From Propionibacterium sp. (GTDB lineage: Bacteria > Actinomycetota > Actinomycetes > Propionibacteriales > Propionibacteriaceae): a stretch of DNA of 64,000 nucleotides. This document shows, one piece after another, positions 10,690 to 20,669 of this stretch (positions are counted from its first letter, which is position 1; each line of letters begins with the position of its first letter). A program made the position numbers and the translations under genes. The stretch spans positions 1-64,000 of the forward strand of contig JAAYVB010000018.1 of the NCBI GenBank assembly GCA_012517405.1, given 5' to 3'. The notes under the pieces were generated by a model, which was given only the letters and a program-made list of their open reading frames with translations, ran no database searches and was not told the origin of the DNA.

Positions 10690-11202
10690 ATGAGCGGCGA
10701 CGGCAGTTGGCCCAGTCACGAGGCTGACCCGAATGCTGCTTTTTGGAGTCGCGACGCCGACCAGCATGCAGACAGCGGCTCCAGCTACGGCGGCTACGGA
10801 TACTTCGGGCAACAATCCCCCTCCCCCGCGCCTTCCGACCCGTATGCGGCGCCGCGGGCGACCAATTCGCCCCAGGATCAGTGGTCGCAGCCGTTCGACG
10901 GCTCGACGCAGCCTCCGCTGGTGCCCTATTCACCTTCCGGCTTCTACGCCCGCCCCAACCACCCGAACGGGGTTCCCGCGATCGTGCTCGGGGTGATCGG
11001 CTTCTTCTTCCCCATCTTGAGCCCGATCGCCTTGGCGATGGCGATCCGCGGACGCAAGGACGTACGCGAGCATCCGGAGGCCTACTCCGGGGCAGACAAC
11101 CTCACCGCGGGCTTGGTGCTCGGCGCGATCGGCACTGCGCTGCTTGCGCTCTATTTGCTGATGGTCGCGGTTCTCCTCGTGATCGTGGTGGCCGCGGCCT
11201 AA
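10690..11202 (+). CDS. DUF4190-type membrane protein
   Basis: A 170-aa protein with a polar, Ser/Pro/Gln-rich cytosolic N-terminus (residues 1-95) and two C-terminal membrane helices (about 97-118 and 136-165) around the basic loop AIRGRKDVREHPEAYSG. The pattern of small-residue helix, RGR-type loop and second helix is typical of the DUF4190 family. A textbook ribosome site (AAGGAGG) lies 7 bases before the ATG. Function is unknown; such proteins often interact with cell-division or secretion machinery, which is not shown here. Confidence 0.8.
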   Translation: MSGDGSWPSHEADPNAAFWSRDADQHADSGSSYGGYGYFGQQSPSPAPSDPYAAPRATNSPQDQWSQPFDGSTQPPLVPYSPSGFYARPNHPNGVPAIVLGVIGFFFPILSPIALAMAIRGRKDVREHPEAYSGADNLTAGLVLGAIGTALLALYLLMVAVLLVIVVAAA

Positions 11203-11211
11203 CGCCCGGCC

Positions 11212-12498
11212 CTACTGGTCGAGCTGAAGAAAGCTCGCGGACAGCTCGGCGAATCGTCCGATATCGGCCGCGCTGCACAGCTCGCGTGCCGAATGCATGC
11301 TTACTACCGCCACTCCGGCGTCTACGGTGCGCACCCCGAGCCGGGTGGCGAGCAGCGGACCGAGGCTGGTTCCACCTGGCACATTGCTGTTGTTCACGAA
11401 GACCTGGTAGTCGATCCCGGCGGCGGCACAGGCGCGCGTCCAGGCGGCTGTCGAGACAGCGTCGCTGGCGTAACGCATCGGGGCGCTCCACTTGAGAACC
11501 GGGCCGCCGCCCAGTACCGGCTGGACGACCGGATCGTGTCGATCGGCCCGGTTCGGGTGCAGCCCGTGGGCCACGTCGGCCGACAGCGCGAAGCCGCGCG
11601 CCAGCCAGGCCAGATGATCGTCCTCGCTGTATCCCTGCGCCAGACTGAGCCGGCGCAGAATCTGTGCCAGGAAGGGCCCGGACGCGCCGCTGGGGCTGCC
11701 CGAACCGATCTCCTCATGGTCGAAGGCGGCGAGGATCTGGACATGCTGGCTCTCGCCGGCCTCCAGCAGGCCCGCCAGGCCTGGGTAGACCGAGGCGAGG
11801 TTGTCGAGGCGGTAGGACGCGATGAGTTCGCCGTCCAACCCGATCTGGGCCGGGGGTTCGGCCGGCACGAAGAAGAGTTCCTGGGCTGCTATCTGATCGA
11901 GGTTCAGCCCGGCGCACTCGGCCAGCAGTCCGGCCAGCCGAGCATCCCGCGCAGGTTCCCCGGTCTGGTCGAGACAGACGATGGCGTTCAGGTCGCGCTG
12001 GGCGTCCACGCTGAGGTCGGTGCGTAGCGTCCGGTCGAGGTGGACGGCCAGAGTCGCTACCCGCGCGAAGGCCGGGGTACGCACCAGATGAGCCACACCG
12101 GAGGTGTCGATGAGGCGTCCCGCCAGCGCGAGATCACGGTCGAACCAACTGGGGACGATCGGCCCGCCGTAGACCTCGGTCTCGGCCAGCCGAAACCCCG
12201 ACTTGGTCAGTGCGCCGTGTGGCTTGAGCTTGAGCGCGGGTGAATCGGTGTGGGAGGCCACGATGCGCAGGGCTGTTCCGGTCGTCCATGCGGCGGGCTG
12301 ACGCCAGGCGATGAGCGCGCCGTCCCGTCGGACGAAACCACTGCCGGGGATGCCGTGCCAGGCCACGGTCTCGTCGACTGAGGTGAATCCGCCGGCCTCG
12401 AGGCGAGCGACCATGCTTGCGACGGCGTGATAGGACGTCGGCGACTCCTCGATGAAGTCGATGAATGAACTCGCGTGGGCATCGGGTGCGGCCGGCAT
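11212..12498 (-). CDS. apeB: M18-family metalloaminopeptidase
   Basis: Cytosolic dodecameric aspartyl-type aminopeptidase that removes N-terminal residues from peptides. Metal ligands and catalytic residues are visible: the VASHTDSPALKLKPHG motif (about residues 80-95), AFDHEEIGSGSPSGASG (around 255-270) and the C-terminal VSMHSARELCSAAD (about 398-412) whose histidine completes the two-metal site. At 428 aa it is full length. It converges on the DUF4190 gene with a 9-bp gap. Confidence 0.93.
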   Translation of the reverse strand: MPAAPDAHASSFIDFIEESPTSYHAVASMVARLEAGGFTSVDETVAWHGIPGSGFVRRDGALIAWRQPAAWTTGTALRIVASHTDSPALKLKPHGALTKSGFRLAETEVYGGPIVPSWFDRDLALAGRLIDTSGVAHLVRTPAFARVATLAVHLDRTLRTDLSVDAQRDLNAIVCLDQTGEPARDARLAGLLAECAGLNLDQIAAQELFFVPAEPPAQIGLDGELIASYRLDNLASVYPGLAGLLEAGESQHVQILAAFDHEEIGSGSPSGASGPFLAQILRRLSLAQGYSEDDHLAWLARGFALSADVAHGLHPNRADRHDPVVQPVLGGGPVLKWSAPMRYASDAVSTAAWTRACAAAGIDYQVFVNNSNVPGGTSLGPLLATRLGVRTVDAGVAVVSMHSARELCSAADIGRFAELSASFLQLDQ

Positions 12499-12636
12499 GC
12501 GATCAGGCTAGACCACCGGTCACCAGCCCGATGCCGTCGCCACGTCGTGGCGGCCAAGCACCGGCCGAGCTGCCCACTGACTCCCGCGCAGGGCTTGACG
12601 GGCTAGACTCGCCGTGAATGGCGTTGTGGCACCCCC

Positions 12637-12661
12637 CACCCGGCAGCCGCTGTGCCGGGTG
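12637..12661 (+). other. GC-rich stem-loop upstream of the GntR gene
   Basis: CACCCGGCA (12637-12645) and TGCCGGGTG (12653-12661) form a perfect 9-bp stem with a 7-base loop, 59 bp upstream of the regulator's start. It has no T tract. It may be a leader hairpin or a terminator remnant. Confidence 0.4.
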
Positions 12662-12720
12662 CTGCGCACGTCGGAGCAAGCAGGCGCCAACCGTGGATTC
12701 TGGCGCTTCTTCCTAGATGC

Positions 12721-13500
12721 ATGAATCGAGAGACCGTGACACAGCCTCGACCGGAGTCACTGAACGAACCGTTTGTTCCCGCGATCTCCATCGACCGGGA
12801 CTCTGCCATCCCGCTGTACCAGCAGATCTGCCAGCCGCTCAGCGAACTGATCGGCTCCGGATGGCTGGTGCCCGGTCAGCTCATCGAAGATGAGGTCGCC
12901 ATGGCCAATCGGCTGCGGGTCTCCCGCCCCACGGCCCGCAGGGCGTTGGAAGAGCTGGTCAACCGCGGTCTGGTGATACGCCGGCGCCGGGTGGGCACCC
13001 GCGTCGCCCCGCGCCATGTGCATCGTCCGCTCGGGCTCACCTCCCTCTACGACGATCTCAAGGAATCGGGCTACGAGATCCGAAGTGAAGTGCTCAGTTA
13101 TGAGGTGCTGCTGGCCAAGGAGAGCCAGTCCGCGCACCTGAACACGGCCGTCGGAAGCGAGATCGTGCAGATTCGCCGGCTTCGTTTCATCGACGATGCG
13201 CCACTGGCGCTGATGAACAATCTCATCCCGTTCGATGTCGCGCCCTCGTTCAGCGAGCTCAATGAGCAGGGCCTGTACGCCTGCATGCGCAAGCGCGGCG
13301 TGAACCCATACTCGGCGGAGCAGTCGATCGGCGCACGGTTGACCGGGCGCAGCGATGCGGATCTGCTCAACGTCGACACCGGTTCAGCACTGGTCACGAT
13401 GCAACGCACCACGTATGACCACACCGGGCGGGTCATCGAATTCGGCGACCACGTCTACGTGTCGTCGCTGTACTCGTACCGTCTGCAGTTGTTCGTCTGA
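12721..13500 (+). CDS. GntR-family regulator, HutC/UTRA subfamily
   Basis: The N-terminal winged helix-turn-helix (about residues 25-95: IPLYQQICQPLSELIGSG then RLRVSRPTARRALEELVNRGL) is followed by an effector-binding UTRA domain (about 110-258). HutC-type regulators sense sugars, amino acids or histidine-pathway intermediates; the ligand cannot be told here. The ATG at 12721 gives 259 aa; a GTG five codons later is an alternative, as neither has a strong ribosome site. No operon partner is linked, so the targets are probably elsewhere. Confidence 0.88.
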   Translation: MNRETVTQPRPESLNEPFVPAISIDRDSAIPLYQQICQPLSELIGSGWLVPGQLIEDEVAMANRLRVSRPTARRALEELVNRGLVIRRRRVGTRVAPRHVHRPLGLTSLYDDLKESGYEIRSEVLSYEVLLAKESQSAHLNTAVGSEIVQIRRLRFIDDAPLALMNNLIPFDVAPSFSELNEQGLYACMRKRGVNPYSAEQSIGARLTGRSDADLLNVDTGSALVTMQRTTYDHTGRVIEFGDHVYVSSLYSYRLQLFV

Positions 13501-13599
13501 CCCACGAGTCCGTCTCGCGCGGGGCCGATCTCCGGCCTCGCCGCGCCGCGCGTGGTGCGGTTCACCGTTTTGTCAGTGCCGCCTGGCAGGGTAGGCGCC

Positions 13600-15045
13600 A
13601 TGGAGCTGAACACTGTCCTTGCGCTGATCGTGGCATTGCTGATGGGCGTCGCTGTCGGGGTGGTCGTGACCCGCTCGCGCAATGCGGCCGTGCTCGCCCA
13701 ACTGCGCGCGGACAGGGACGCCGCCGTCGCGCAGGCGCAAGCGCAGATGGACAGCGCGGTCGCCGTCGCGCAGACTCAACGGGACGCGGCCATCCAGCGG
13801 CTGGAAGAGCTGACCGCCGACCGCGAGGTATTGGTCAACCAGTTCAAGGTGCTCGCCGACCAGACGTTGCAGGAGCAAGCGCGCCGGGCCGACGCGGCCG
13901 CCGAGCAGCGGCTCAAACACACTGAGGCGTTGATGACGCCGGTCAAGGACAGCCTTGCGGCGCTCAACAGCCAGCTGACCCATGTCGAGAACCAGCGTCA
14001 TGCCCAGGCTGCCGAGTTGGGTGAGCAGGTGCGTCAGGTGATGGCCACCGGCGAGTCGCTGCGCCGCGAAACCAACGCGCTGTCGACGGCGCTGCGCAAG
14101 CCACAGGTGCGCGGAGCGTGGGGTGAACTGCAGTTGCACCGGGTGGTGGAGATCGCCGGCATGCTGGATCACTGCGACTTCTACGAGCAGGCAAGCGGGG
14201 TAACCTCGGCCGATACCCGCATCAGGCCGGACATGAAGGTGATGCTGGGCGGCGGCAAGTTCGTCTACGTCGATTCCAAGGTGCCGCTGAGCGCATTCCT
14301 GGACGCGCAGGAGGCTACCTCCGACGGCGATCGGCAGGCCAGGCTCAAACAGTTCGGCGAGAACGTCAAAAGCCATGTCGACCAGTTGTCGGCCAAGCAG
14401 TACTGGAAGTCCGATACCGGCACCCCCGAGTTCGTCGTGCTGTTCATTCCGAGTGAGGCATTGGGCGCCGAGGCGCTGGCTCAGCGTCCCGACCTGCACG
14501 AGTATGCGGCGGGCCGCAACATCATCGTCGCGACTCCGACCACGCTGATCGGCCTGCTGCGCGCCGTCGCATACGGCTGGAAGCAGGCCGCGCTGGCCGA
14601 TTCGGCGGCAGAAGTCTTCGCGCTGGGCCGTGAACTCTACGATCGGCTGGTGACCATGGGAGGCGCATTCGCCAAGCTCGGCCGCTCCTTGCAGCAGTCG
14701 GTCACCCACTACAACTCGGCGGTCGGCTCGATGGAGACCCGGGTGCTGGTGAGTGCCCGGCGCTTCCGCGACCTGCAGGTCACCGAAAAGGAGCTGCAAT
14801 CACCCCAGGGCATCGAGCAATCCGCTCGCCCGCTGTCGGCGCCCGAACTGGTGGCCGAGGCCGAGGCCCGGACGCTGCCTGCCCCGTCGAGGATCCGGTT
14901 GGTGCAGACCGATCCGGCGGACGGGATCGACGGCACTGCCGAAGAGTTGCTGGCCAGGAGCGAGCCAACGGTCGCCGAACTGGTAGAGACCGATCAGCAG
15001 GCAGGCTCTTCACGAGGGACCCGCCTCGATGAACTCGGCAGCTGA
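13600..15045 (+). CDS. rmuC: DNA recombination protein RmuC
   Basis: RmuC limits inversions at short repeats and has a nuclease-like fold. The protein starts with a membrane anchor ([21 protein letters not shown], about residues 3-23), then a long alanine/glutamine-rich coiled coil (25-150), then the RmuC domain ([18 protein letters not shown] near 170, [13 protein letters not shown] near 225, [13 protein letters not shown] near 290). ATG 13600 is chosen because it places the anchor at the N-terminus. It is 481 aa. The last 80 residues are a low-complexity acidic tail. Confidence 0.9.
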   Translation: MELNTVLALIVALLMGVAVGVVVTRSRNAAVLAQLRADRDAAVAQAQAQMDSAVAVAQTQRDAAIQRLEELTADREVLVNQFKVLADQTLQEQARRADAAAEQRLKHTEALMTPVKDSLAALNSQLTHVENQRHAQAAELGEQVRQVMATGESLRRETNALSTALRKPQVRGAWGELQLHRVVEIAGMLDHCDFYEQASGVTSADTRIRPDMKVMLGGGKFVYVDSKVPLSAFLDAQEATSDGDRQARLKQFGENVKSHVDQLSAKQYWKSDTGTPEFVVLFIPSEALGAEALAQRPDLHEYAAGRNIIVATPTTLIGLLRAVAYGWKQAALADSAAEVFALGRELYDRLVTMGGAFAKLGRSLQQSVTHYNSAVGSMETRVLVSARRFRDLQVTEKELQSPQGIEQSARPLSAPELVAEAEARTLPAPSRIRLVQTDPADGIDGTAEELLARSEPTVAELVETDQQAGSSRGTRLDELGS

Positions 15046-15157
15046 GATATCGTCGAGGCCCGGCACTTCCGCCTCACCCCTGTTGTGCTGCCCGGACAGC
15101 AGTGCTCGGTCTGGAACACCGGTACCGTCTTTGAACAACCTCCCTAGGCTTATCGAT

Positions 15158-16135
15158 ATGACTGACCAAGGTCCCCAGACTTCCACCAAGCGCGTTGCGG
15201 TAGCCGCGCCGCGTGGCTACTGCGCAGGTGTTAACCGGGCGGTGATCACTGTTGAGCGCGCTCTGCAGAAGTTCGGGTCGCCGGTCTACGTGCGCAAACA
15301 GATCGTTCACAACAGGCATGTGGTCGAAGGACTCGAGGCCAAGGGAGCCATCTTCGTCGACGAACTCGATGAGGTCCCGGCCGGCGCCCTGGTGATCTTC
15401 TCGGCCCATGGCATCTCCCCCGCGGTGCGGGAGGAGGCCGACGCGCGCGGGCTGCGCTCCATTGATGCGACCTGCCCGCTGGTCACCAAGGTGCACAACG
15501 AGGCCAAGCGGTTCGCCGGGCAGGGGCTGCCGATCCTGCTGATCGGTCACGACGGCCACGAGGAGGTCGAGGGCACCACCGGCGAGGCACCCGACTCGAT
15601 CGTACTCATTCAGCATCCCGACGACGTCGACAAGCTCGACCTGCCGGCGGATCAGCCGGTGGCCTGGCTGACCCAAACCACCCTGAGCGTCGATGAGACC
15701 GCCCAGACGGTCGGCAAACTGCGCGACAGGTTCTCGCAGCTGGTCGATCCGCCATCCGACGACATCTGTTACGCCACCCAGAACCGGCAGGACGCGGTCA
15801 AGCAGATCGCCGCCCACTCCGACCTGGTGATCGTGGTCGGTTCCCGCAACTCCTCGAACTCGGTCCGGCTGGTCGAGGTCGCGTTGGAGGCCGGTGCGCG
15901 CGCTGCCTTCCGGGTCGACGATGCGTCCGAGATCGACCCAGCCTGGCTGGAGTCGGTGAATGAGATCGGAGTGACCTCGGGGGCGTCGGTGCCTGAGCGT
16001 CTGGTGGACGGGGTGCTCGACCGGCTGGTGGAGCTCGGTTTCCCACCCGCGGTCGAGGAGCGCCTGGTGGACGAGTCGCTGAGTTTCGCGCTGCCGCCGC
16101 AACTGCGCAAACACGACACTCGCCGGCGGCGCTGA
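15158..16135 (+). CDS. ispH: 4-hydroxy-3-methylbut-2-enyl diphosphate reductase
   Basis: Last enzyme of the non-mevalonate isoprenoid pathway, a [4Fe-4S] protein that makes IPP and DMAPP. The cluster cysteines are in [11 protein letters not shown] (about residue 23), [11 protein letters not shown] (near 108) and ICYATQNRQ (near 205); the catalytic TxxE-type region and the SSNS substrate loop ([13 protein letters not shown]) are intact. A TAGGCT -10 box ends 7 bases before the ATG, so the mRNA is probably leaderless. The stop codon overlaps the xseA start (TGATG). Length is 325 aa. Confidence 0.96.
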   Translation: MTDQGPQTSTKRVAVAAPRGYCAGVNRAVITVERALQKFGSPVYVRKQIVHNRHVVEGLEAKGAIFVDELDEVPAGALVIFSAHGISPAVREEADARGLRSIDATCPLVTKVHNEAKRFAGQGLPILLIGHDGHEEVEGTTGEAPDSIVLIQHPDDVDKLDLPADQPVAWLTQTTLSVDETAQTVGKLRDRFSQLVDPPSDDICYATQNRQDAVKQIAAHSDLVIVVGSRNSSNSVRLVEVALEAGARAAFRVDDASEIDPAWLESVNEIGVTSGASVPERLVDGVLDRLVELGFPPAVEERLVDESLSFALPPQLRKHDTRRRR

Positions 16136-17370
16136 TGGCGATCACCTCGCCCAGCACCGCAAGTAATACGCCTGACACTCCCCAGCCGCTGGGCGCGGTC
16201 ATCGAGAAGGTCCGCGGCTGGGTTGAGCGCTGCGGCTGGATCTGGGTCAGCGGGCAGGTCATCGAGTTGCGCCGCCGACAGGCGCCCACCCAGTTCCTGA
16301 CGTTGCGCGACTCTCGCAGCGAGAATTCGGCGACGATCACCTGCAGCACCCAGGTGCTGGATGCCGCCGGCCCGCTCACCGAGGGCATGACGGTGCTGGC
16401 CTGCCTGACTCCGAGAGTCTGGACGAAGAACACCAGCCTCTCCTTCGAGTGCGCCGAGCTACGGATCGCCGGCGAGGGCCGGCTGCTCGTCCAGCTGGAG
16501 CAGCTGAAGCGCAAACTGCAGGCCGAGGGGTTGTTCGACTCGGTCCGTAAGAAGAAGCTGCCATTCCTGCCCGGCTGCATCGGGCTGATCACCGGCGCCG
16601 GCAGCGCGGCCGAACGCGATGTGCTGAGCAATCTGCAGCGCCGCTGGCCGGGCGCCCAGGTGCGCGTCCGGCATGCTCTGGTGCAGGGCCCGGACGCGGC
16701 AGTCGATGTCATGACCGGTCTGGCCGAACTGGACGCCGACCCCCAGATCCAGGTGATCATCATCGCTCGTGGGGGCGGATCGCTGGAAGATCTGCTGCCG
16801 TTCAGCGACGAGGGCCTGGTGCGGGCGGTCGGCGCCGCCAAGACGCCGGTGATCAGCGCGATCGGGCACGAGCCGGACAGCCCGATCCTCGATCTGGTCG
16901 CTGACCGTCGCGCATCCACCCCCACCGAAGCCGCGAAGATGGCCGTGCCGGACGCCCGCGAACAAGCCGAGCAGATCGCCACCCAGCTCAATCGGCTGCG
17001 GCAGGCGATCATCAGCAAAGTCCGGGGTGAGCAGGAATGGCTGAACCAGCAGCGCTCTCGTCCAGTACTGCGTGATCCCGCGGGCGGCTTCGGCGTCCAC
17101 CAAGAATGGCTGGACGGTTGTCGGAACCGTCTGGAGCGGGCCATCGACCAACGCCTCGCAGACGAGCGCATCGGCCTCGCACACGCCCTGAGCAGCGTGC
17201 GGGCGATGTCACCGAAAGCCACCTTGGAGCGGGGCTACGCGGTCGTCGCCGACGCTGAGGGCGGCTCGGTGACCTCGGTCAACGACGCCGATCCAGGCGA
17301 TCAGCTGCTGCTCTACCTGTCCGACGGCCAGCTTGTCGTCGAAGTGGACTACCAGGAGGAAGACCAATGA
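16135..17370 (+). CDS. xseA: Exodeoxyribonuclease VII large subunit
   Basis: Catalytic subunit of ExoVII, which degrades single-stranded DNA in both directions to oligonucleotides. It has an N-terminal OB fold (about residues 15-110, WVSGQVIELRR), the nuclease core with GLITGAGSAAERDVL and the IIIARGGGSLEDLLPFSDE motif (about 205-225), and a C-terminal coiled coil ending in a short beta region (LERGYAVVADAEGG). The start overlaps the ispH stop and the end overlaps xseB, indicating tight coupling. Length 411 aa is normal. Confidence 0.95.
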   Translation: MAITSPSTASNTPDTPQPLGAVIEKVRGWVERCGWIWVSGQVIELRRRQAPTQFLTLRDSRSENSATITCSTQVLDAAGPLTEGMTVLACLTPRVWTKNTSLSFECAELRIAGEGRLLVQLEQLKRKLQAEGLFDSVRKKKLPFLPGCIGLITGAGSAAERDVLSNLQRRWPGAQVRVRHALVQGPDAAVDVMTGLAELDADPQIQVIIIARGGGSLEDLLPFSDEGLVRAVGAAKTPVISAIGHEPDSPILDLVADRRASTPTEAAKMAVPDAREQAEQIATQLNRLRQAIISKVRGEQEWLNQQRSRPVLRDPAGGFGVHQEWLDGCRNRLERAIDQRLADERIGLAHALSSVRAMSPKATLERGYAVVADAEGGSVTSVNDADPGDQLLLYLSDGQLVVEVDYQEEDQ

Positions 17371-17573
17371 GCACCCCCGACGCCGAACTGACCTACGAGC
17401 AGGCCCGCCAGCAGCTCGCCGAGGTCGTCGCCAAGCTGGAATCCGGCGGTGTGCCGCTGGCCGAGTCGATGCAGCTGTGGGAACGCGGCGAGCAGCTCGC
17501 CAAGATCTGTCAGGCCTGGCTGGACGGCGCGAAGGCCAAGATCGACGCCGCCCGCGGCCAGCAGCCCGGCTGA
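17367..17573 (+). CDS. xseB: Exodeoxyribonuclease VII small subunit
   Basis: A 68-aa helical protein (LTYEQARQQLAEVVAKLE, then GGVPLAESMQLWERGEQLA) that wraps the coiled coils of XseA to form the ExoVII complex. The ATG shares bases with the xseA stop (ATGA), ensuring stoichiometric translation. A GGCCC/GGGCC stem follows the stop (17577-17592) and may end transcription before the convergent PIN-PhoH gene. Confidence 0.95.
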   Translation: MSTPDAELTYEQARQQLAEVVAKLESGGVPLAESMQLWERGEQLAKICQAWLDGAKAKIDAARGQQPG

Positions 17574-17625
17574 TCGGGCCCACCGGAGGGCCGCTGCACA
17601 ACGGCCGCCGGAGCGAACCCGCGGC

Positions 17626-18921
17626 TCAGAACCCTTCGAGCATCTCGGTGACCAGCGCGGCGATCTGCGAGCGCTCCGAGCGGGTGAGCGTGACATGCGC
17701 GAACAGCGGGTTGCCTTTGAGCCGCTCCACCACCGCGGCGACACCGTCGTGGCGTCCGACCCGCAGGTTGTCGCGCTGGGCAACGTCATGGGTGAGCACG
17801 ACCCGCGAGTTCTGTCCGATACGGCTCAGCACGGTCAGCAGAACGTTGCGCTCCAGCGACTGGGCCTCGTCCACGATCACGAAAGCATCGTGCAGCGAGC
17901 GCCCGCGGATGTGGGTGAGCGGCAGCACTTCGAGCATCTCGCGCTGTTCCAGTTCCTCAATGACGTACTTGCTGGTCACCGAGCTGAGCGTGTCATGAAC
18001 AGCCTGACCCCAGGGGTTCATCTTCTCGTCCTGGTTGCCCGGCAGGTAGCCCAACTCTTGGCCGCCGACAGCGTACAGCGGCCGGAAGACCATCACCTTG
18101 GAGAACTCACGGCGCTCCATCACGAGTTCGAGTCCCGCGCACAGGGCCATCGCCGACTTGCCCGTCCCGGCGCGCCCGCCCAGGCTGACGATGCCGACAG
18201 TCGAATCGAGCAGCAGATCCAGCGCCACCCGCTGCTCGGCGCTGCGTCCGCGCACCCCGAACGCCTCCAGATCGGTGCGCACCGCCTTGATGCGGCCATC
18301 GGGCAGCTTGCGTCCCAGGGCCTTGCTGGTAGGTGAACGCAGCACCACACCAGAGTTCACGATGATCTCATCGGCGTCGGGCAGTTCGACCGAGCCCACC
18401 CCGTAGATCTTGTCGATGACATCGGAGGCCACCTCGATGGTGGTCATCCCGGTCCAGCCGGAATCGGCGACCTGCTCGTTGCGGTACTCCTCCGCCTTCA
18501 GGCCCATCGCCGCCGCCTTGACCCGCATCGGCAGGTCCTTGCTGACCACGACGACGTCGTGTCCCTCAGCGGAATAGTTCTGCGCGACGGCGAGGATCCG
18601 CGAGTCGTTATCACCCAGCCTGAATCCCGCCGGTAACAGCTCGGGATTGGTGTGGTTGAGTTCGATGTTCAGGCGCCCGCCCTCGGCGTTGACCCGAATC
18701 GGCTCATCGAGACGGCCCTCGCTCTGGCGCAGATCGTCCAGCAGGCGAAGAGCGCTGCGGGCGAAGTAGCCGAGTTCGGGATGATGACGCTTGGCCTCAA
18801 GTTCGGTGATCACCACGATCGGTAGCACGACATCATGCTCTGCGAAACGCAGCACAGCGTGCGGATCACTGAGCAGCACCGAGGTATCAACGACATAGGT
18901 CTTGGTAGCAACTCGCTCCAT
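17626..18921 (-). CDS. PIN-PhoH fusion protein (PhoH2 type)
   Basis: An N-terminal PIN ribonuclease domain (residues 1-140: [16 protein letters not shown] with the first acidic residue, ITELEAKRH, and [11 protein letters not shown] with further acidic ligands) is fused to a C-terminal PhoH P-loop ATPase (about 205-431: Walker [12 protein letters not shown], Walker [12 protein letters not shown]). Mycobacterial PhoH2 unwinds and cleaves RNA, so an RNA-decay role is likely. Length 431 aa is typical. It converges on xseB and belongs to the conserved block with trhA. Confidence 0.93.
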   Translation of the reverse strand: MERVATKTYVVDTSVLLSDPHAVLRFAEHDVVLPIVVITELEAKRHHPELGYFARSALRLLDDLRQSEGRLDEPIRVNAEGGRLNIELNHTNPELLPAGFRLGDNDSRILAVAQNYSAEGHDVVVVSKDLPMRVKAAAMGLKAEEYRNEQVADSGWTGMTTIEVASDVIDKIYGVGSVELPDADEIIVNSGVVLRSPTSKALGRKLPDGRIKAVRTDLEAFGVRGRSAEQRVALDLLLDSTVGIVSLGGRAGTGKSAMALCAGLELVMERREFSKVMVFRPLYAVGGQELGYLPGNQDEKMNPWGQAVHDTLSSVTSKYVIEELEQREMLEVLPLTHIRGRSLHDAFVIVDEAQSLERNVLLTVLSRIGQNSRVVLTHDVAQRDNLRVGRHDGVAAVVERLKGNPLFAHVTLTRSERSQIAALVTEMLEGF

Positions 18922-19075
18922 ACCTCGACGCTAGATGCCCAGCCGGGCGCGCGGGGCCATTCCACGCGCTGCGTAGCAAATTGTTCATCTTCAATCGCCC
19001 GTCTGTCGCTTCGCCAGCTCACGGCGCCGGGCTTGGCCACCGCCGGAAGAGTGTCGCCGACGGTGGAGCGACCGG

Positions 19076-19747
19076 TCACAAGATGGCGATGAGGATAGCG
19101 ACCCAGTGGCACATGGCCCCCAGCACCGTCCCGGCGTGGAAGATCTCGTGAAAACCGAACCAGGCCGGGTTGGGATTGGGACGCTTGAGTGCGTAGACAA
19201 TGGCGCCGACGGAATAGAACAGCCCGCCGATGATCATCAAAATGCCGACCGCTGCGCCGCCGGCCGTTATCAGCTGCGGCATCCAGAAGACGGCAGCCCA
19301 GCCCATCACCAGATACAGGGCGACATAGAGCCAGCGCGGAGCGTCCATCCACAGCACCCGGAACAGCACCTCCACCGCAGCCGCCCCCCAGATCAGGCCC
19401 AGCAGCACGATGCGCGATGCGCCGCTCAGCAAGGCGACCGCCAGCGGGGTGTAGGTGCCTGCGATGAAGATCGCGATATTCGAGTGATCGATACGACGCA
19501 GGACCGCCGAAACCCGGTCGCTCCAGTGCCCGCGGTGGTAGACCGCCGAGTTGCCGAACAGCATGAGGGCGGTCACCGTCCAGATCGCGCAGGCGATTCG
19601 CAACGGGACGGTGTCCGCCGCGATCATCAGGATCAATCCGCCGACAAGGGAGATCGGCGTGTTGACCAAGTGCAGCCAGCCACGCAGCCTCGGTTTGGTC
19701 TCCGGTGGCAGGGTCGAGACCTTGGACTGAGCAACAGCGCGATTCAC
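19076..19747 (-). CDS. trhA: Hemolysin III / TrhA-family membrane protein
   Basis: A 223-aa seven-helix protein of the PAQR-like family. The family metal site is visible: Ser/His in LFGNSAVYHRGHW (about residue 70), Asp in IDHSNIAIFIAGTYTP (about 88), and the two C-terminal histidines in FGFHEIFHAGTVLGAMCHW. Characterised homologues affect membrane energetics and lipid homeostasis; haemolysis is not the established role. It is divergent from a cis-prenyl transferase, an arrangement also seen in M. tuberculosis (Rv1085c-Rv1086). The 20-bp palindrome 2 bp upstream of its start suggests direct repression. Confidence 0.92.
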   Translation of the reverse strand: MNRAVAQSKVSTLPPETKPRLRGWLHLVNTPISLVGGLILMIAADTVPLRIACAIWTVTALMLFGNSAVYHRGHWSDRVSAVLRRIDHSNIAIFIAGTYTPLAVALLSGASRIVLLGLIWGAAAVEVLFRVLWMDAPRWLYVALYLVMGWAAVFWMPQLITAGGAAVGILMIIGGLFYSVGAIVYALKRPNPNPAWFGFHEIFHAGTVLGAMCHWVAILIAIL

Positions 19748-19749
19748 AG

Positions 19750-19769
19750 AACCTACGGTACCGTAGGTT
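19750..19769. promoter_or_regulatory. Perfect 20-bp palindromic operator between trhA and the prenyl transferase
   Basis: AACCTACGGT followed directly by its own reverse complement forms an uninterrupted 20-bp palindrome. It ends 2 bp from the trhA start codon and 46 bp from the start of the divergent prenyl-transferase gene. Such length and symmetry fit a TetR-like dimer site. The regulator is not encoded next to it. Confidence 0.7.
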
Positions 19770-19815
19770 GCGCCCCGAAGAAACGCCGATCACGCAACGC
19801 GGTTTAATTAGGCCC

Positions 19816-20640
19816 ATGGCAATGGCCAACGTACAGTCCGGAATCACCCGGGCGTTCGACCTCATGCCGCGTGAGCTCAAGAAGGTGGCCTACCGCGTCT
19901 ACGAGACCCGGCTGCGCAGGCAACTGCGTCCCAGTGCCTTGCCCCGGCATGTTGCTGTCTTGGCGGACGGCAACCGCCGTTGGGCGCGCGCCAATGCTCC
20001 GGATCTGCCACTGGCCGCCGGCTATCAGGCCGGTGCCAGCAAGCTGAAGCAGTTCGTCGCGTGGTGCGATGAGATCGGCATCCAGGTCGTGACGTTGTGG
20101 GTGCTGTCGACCGACAATCTGCGTCGCGACCAGAACGACGAGTTGATGCCCTTGCTCAAGGTGATCGTCCAACTCGTCAGGGACCTGGCCGCGGCGGACG
20201 ACTACCGCGTCATGGTGGTCGGTGACCTCGGTCTGCTGCCCGACGAAATCGCGGACTCCCTACGCGCGACCGTAGCGCTCACCCGCAGGCGCCCGGGCAT
20301 GCACGTCAACGTCGCTGTCAGCTACGGCGGACGCCACGAGTTGGCCGACGCCGTCCGGTCGCTGCTGGCCGAGGAGGCGGCGAAGGGAACCACTCTCGCC
20401 GAGCTTGCCGACAATCTTGAAGTCGATCAGATCTCGGAGCATCTGTACACCCGCGGCCAGCCCGACCCCGACCTGATCATCCGTACCTCGGGCGAGCAGC
20501 GGCTGAGCGGTTTCTTGATGTGGCAGTCCGCGCACAGCGAGTTCTACTTCTGCGAGGCGCTGTGGCCCGATTTCCGCAAGGTCGACTTCTACCGCGCGCT
20601 GCGTGACTACGAGCAGCGCGAACGTCGCTACGGCGCCTGA
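19816..20640 (+). CDS. uppS: cis-Prenyl diphosphate synthase (UppS / Z-FPP synthase family)
   Basis: Condenses isopentenyl diphosphate in cis onto an allylic diphosphate, in the lipid-carrier pathway for cell-wall synthesis. The family signature HVAVLADGNRRWAR (about residue 42), the WVLSTDNLRR segment, the GRHELADAV motif and DLIIRTSGEQRLSGFLMWQ with the SEFYF motif are all present. Position beside trhA matches Rv1086, the short-chain (Z,E)-farnesyl diphosphate synthase of M. tuberculosis, so the product may be a C15 primer rather than the full carrier. TTTAAT sits 7 bases before the ATG, indicating a leaderless start. Length 274 aa. Confidence 0.92.
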   Translation: MAMANVQSGITRAFDLMPRELKKVAYRVYETRLRRQLRPSALPRHVAVLADGNRRWARANAPDLPLAAGYQAGASKLKQFVAWCDEIGIQVVTLWVLSTDNLRRDQNDELMPLLKVIVQLVRDLAAADDYRVMVVGDLGLLPDEIADSLRATVALTRRRPGMHVNVAVSYGGRHELADAVRSLLAEEAAKGTTLAELADNLEVDQISEHLYTRGQPDPDLIIRTSGEQRLSGFLMWQSAHSEFYFCEALWPDFRKVDFYRALRDYEQRERRYGA

Positions 20641-20649
20641 GCCACTCGC

Positions 20650-20669
20650 CCACCCCGGGCTCGGGGTGG
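20650..20669. terminator. Convergent hairpin between uppS and the DUF255 gene
   Basis: CCACCCCG (20650-20657) pairs with CGGGGTGG (20662-20669), an 8-bp GC stem filling the short space between the two convergent stops. There is no T tract, which is common for actinobacterial terminators. Confidence 0.6.
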
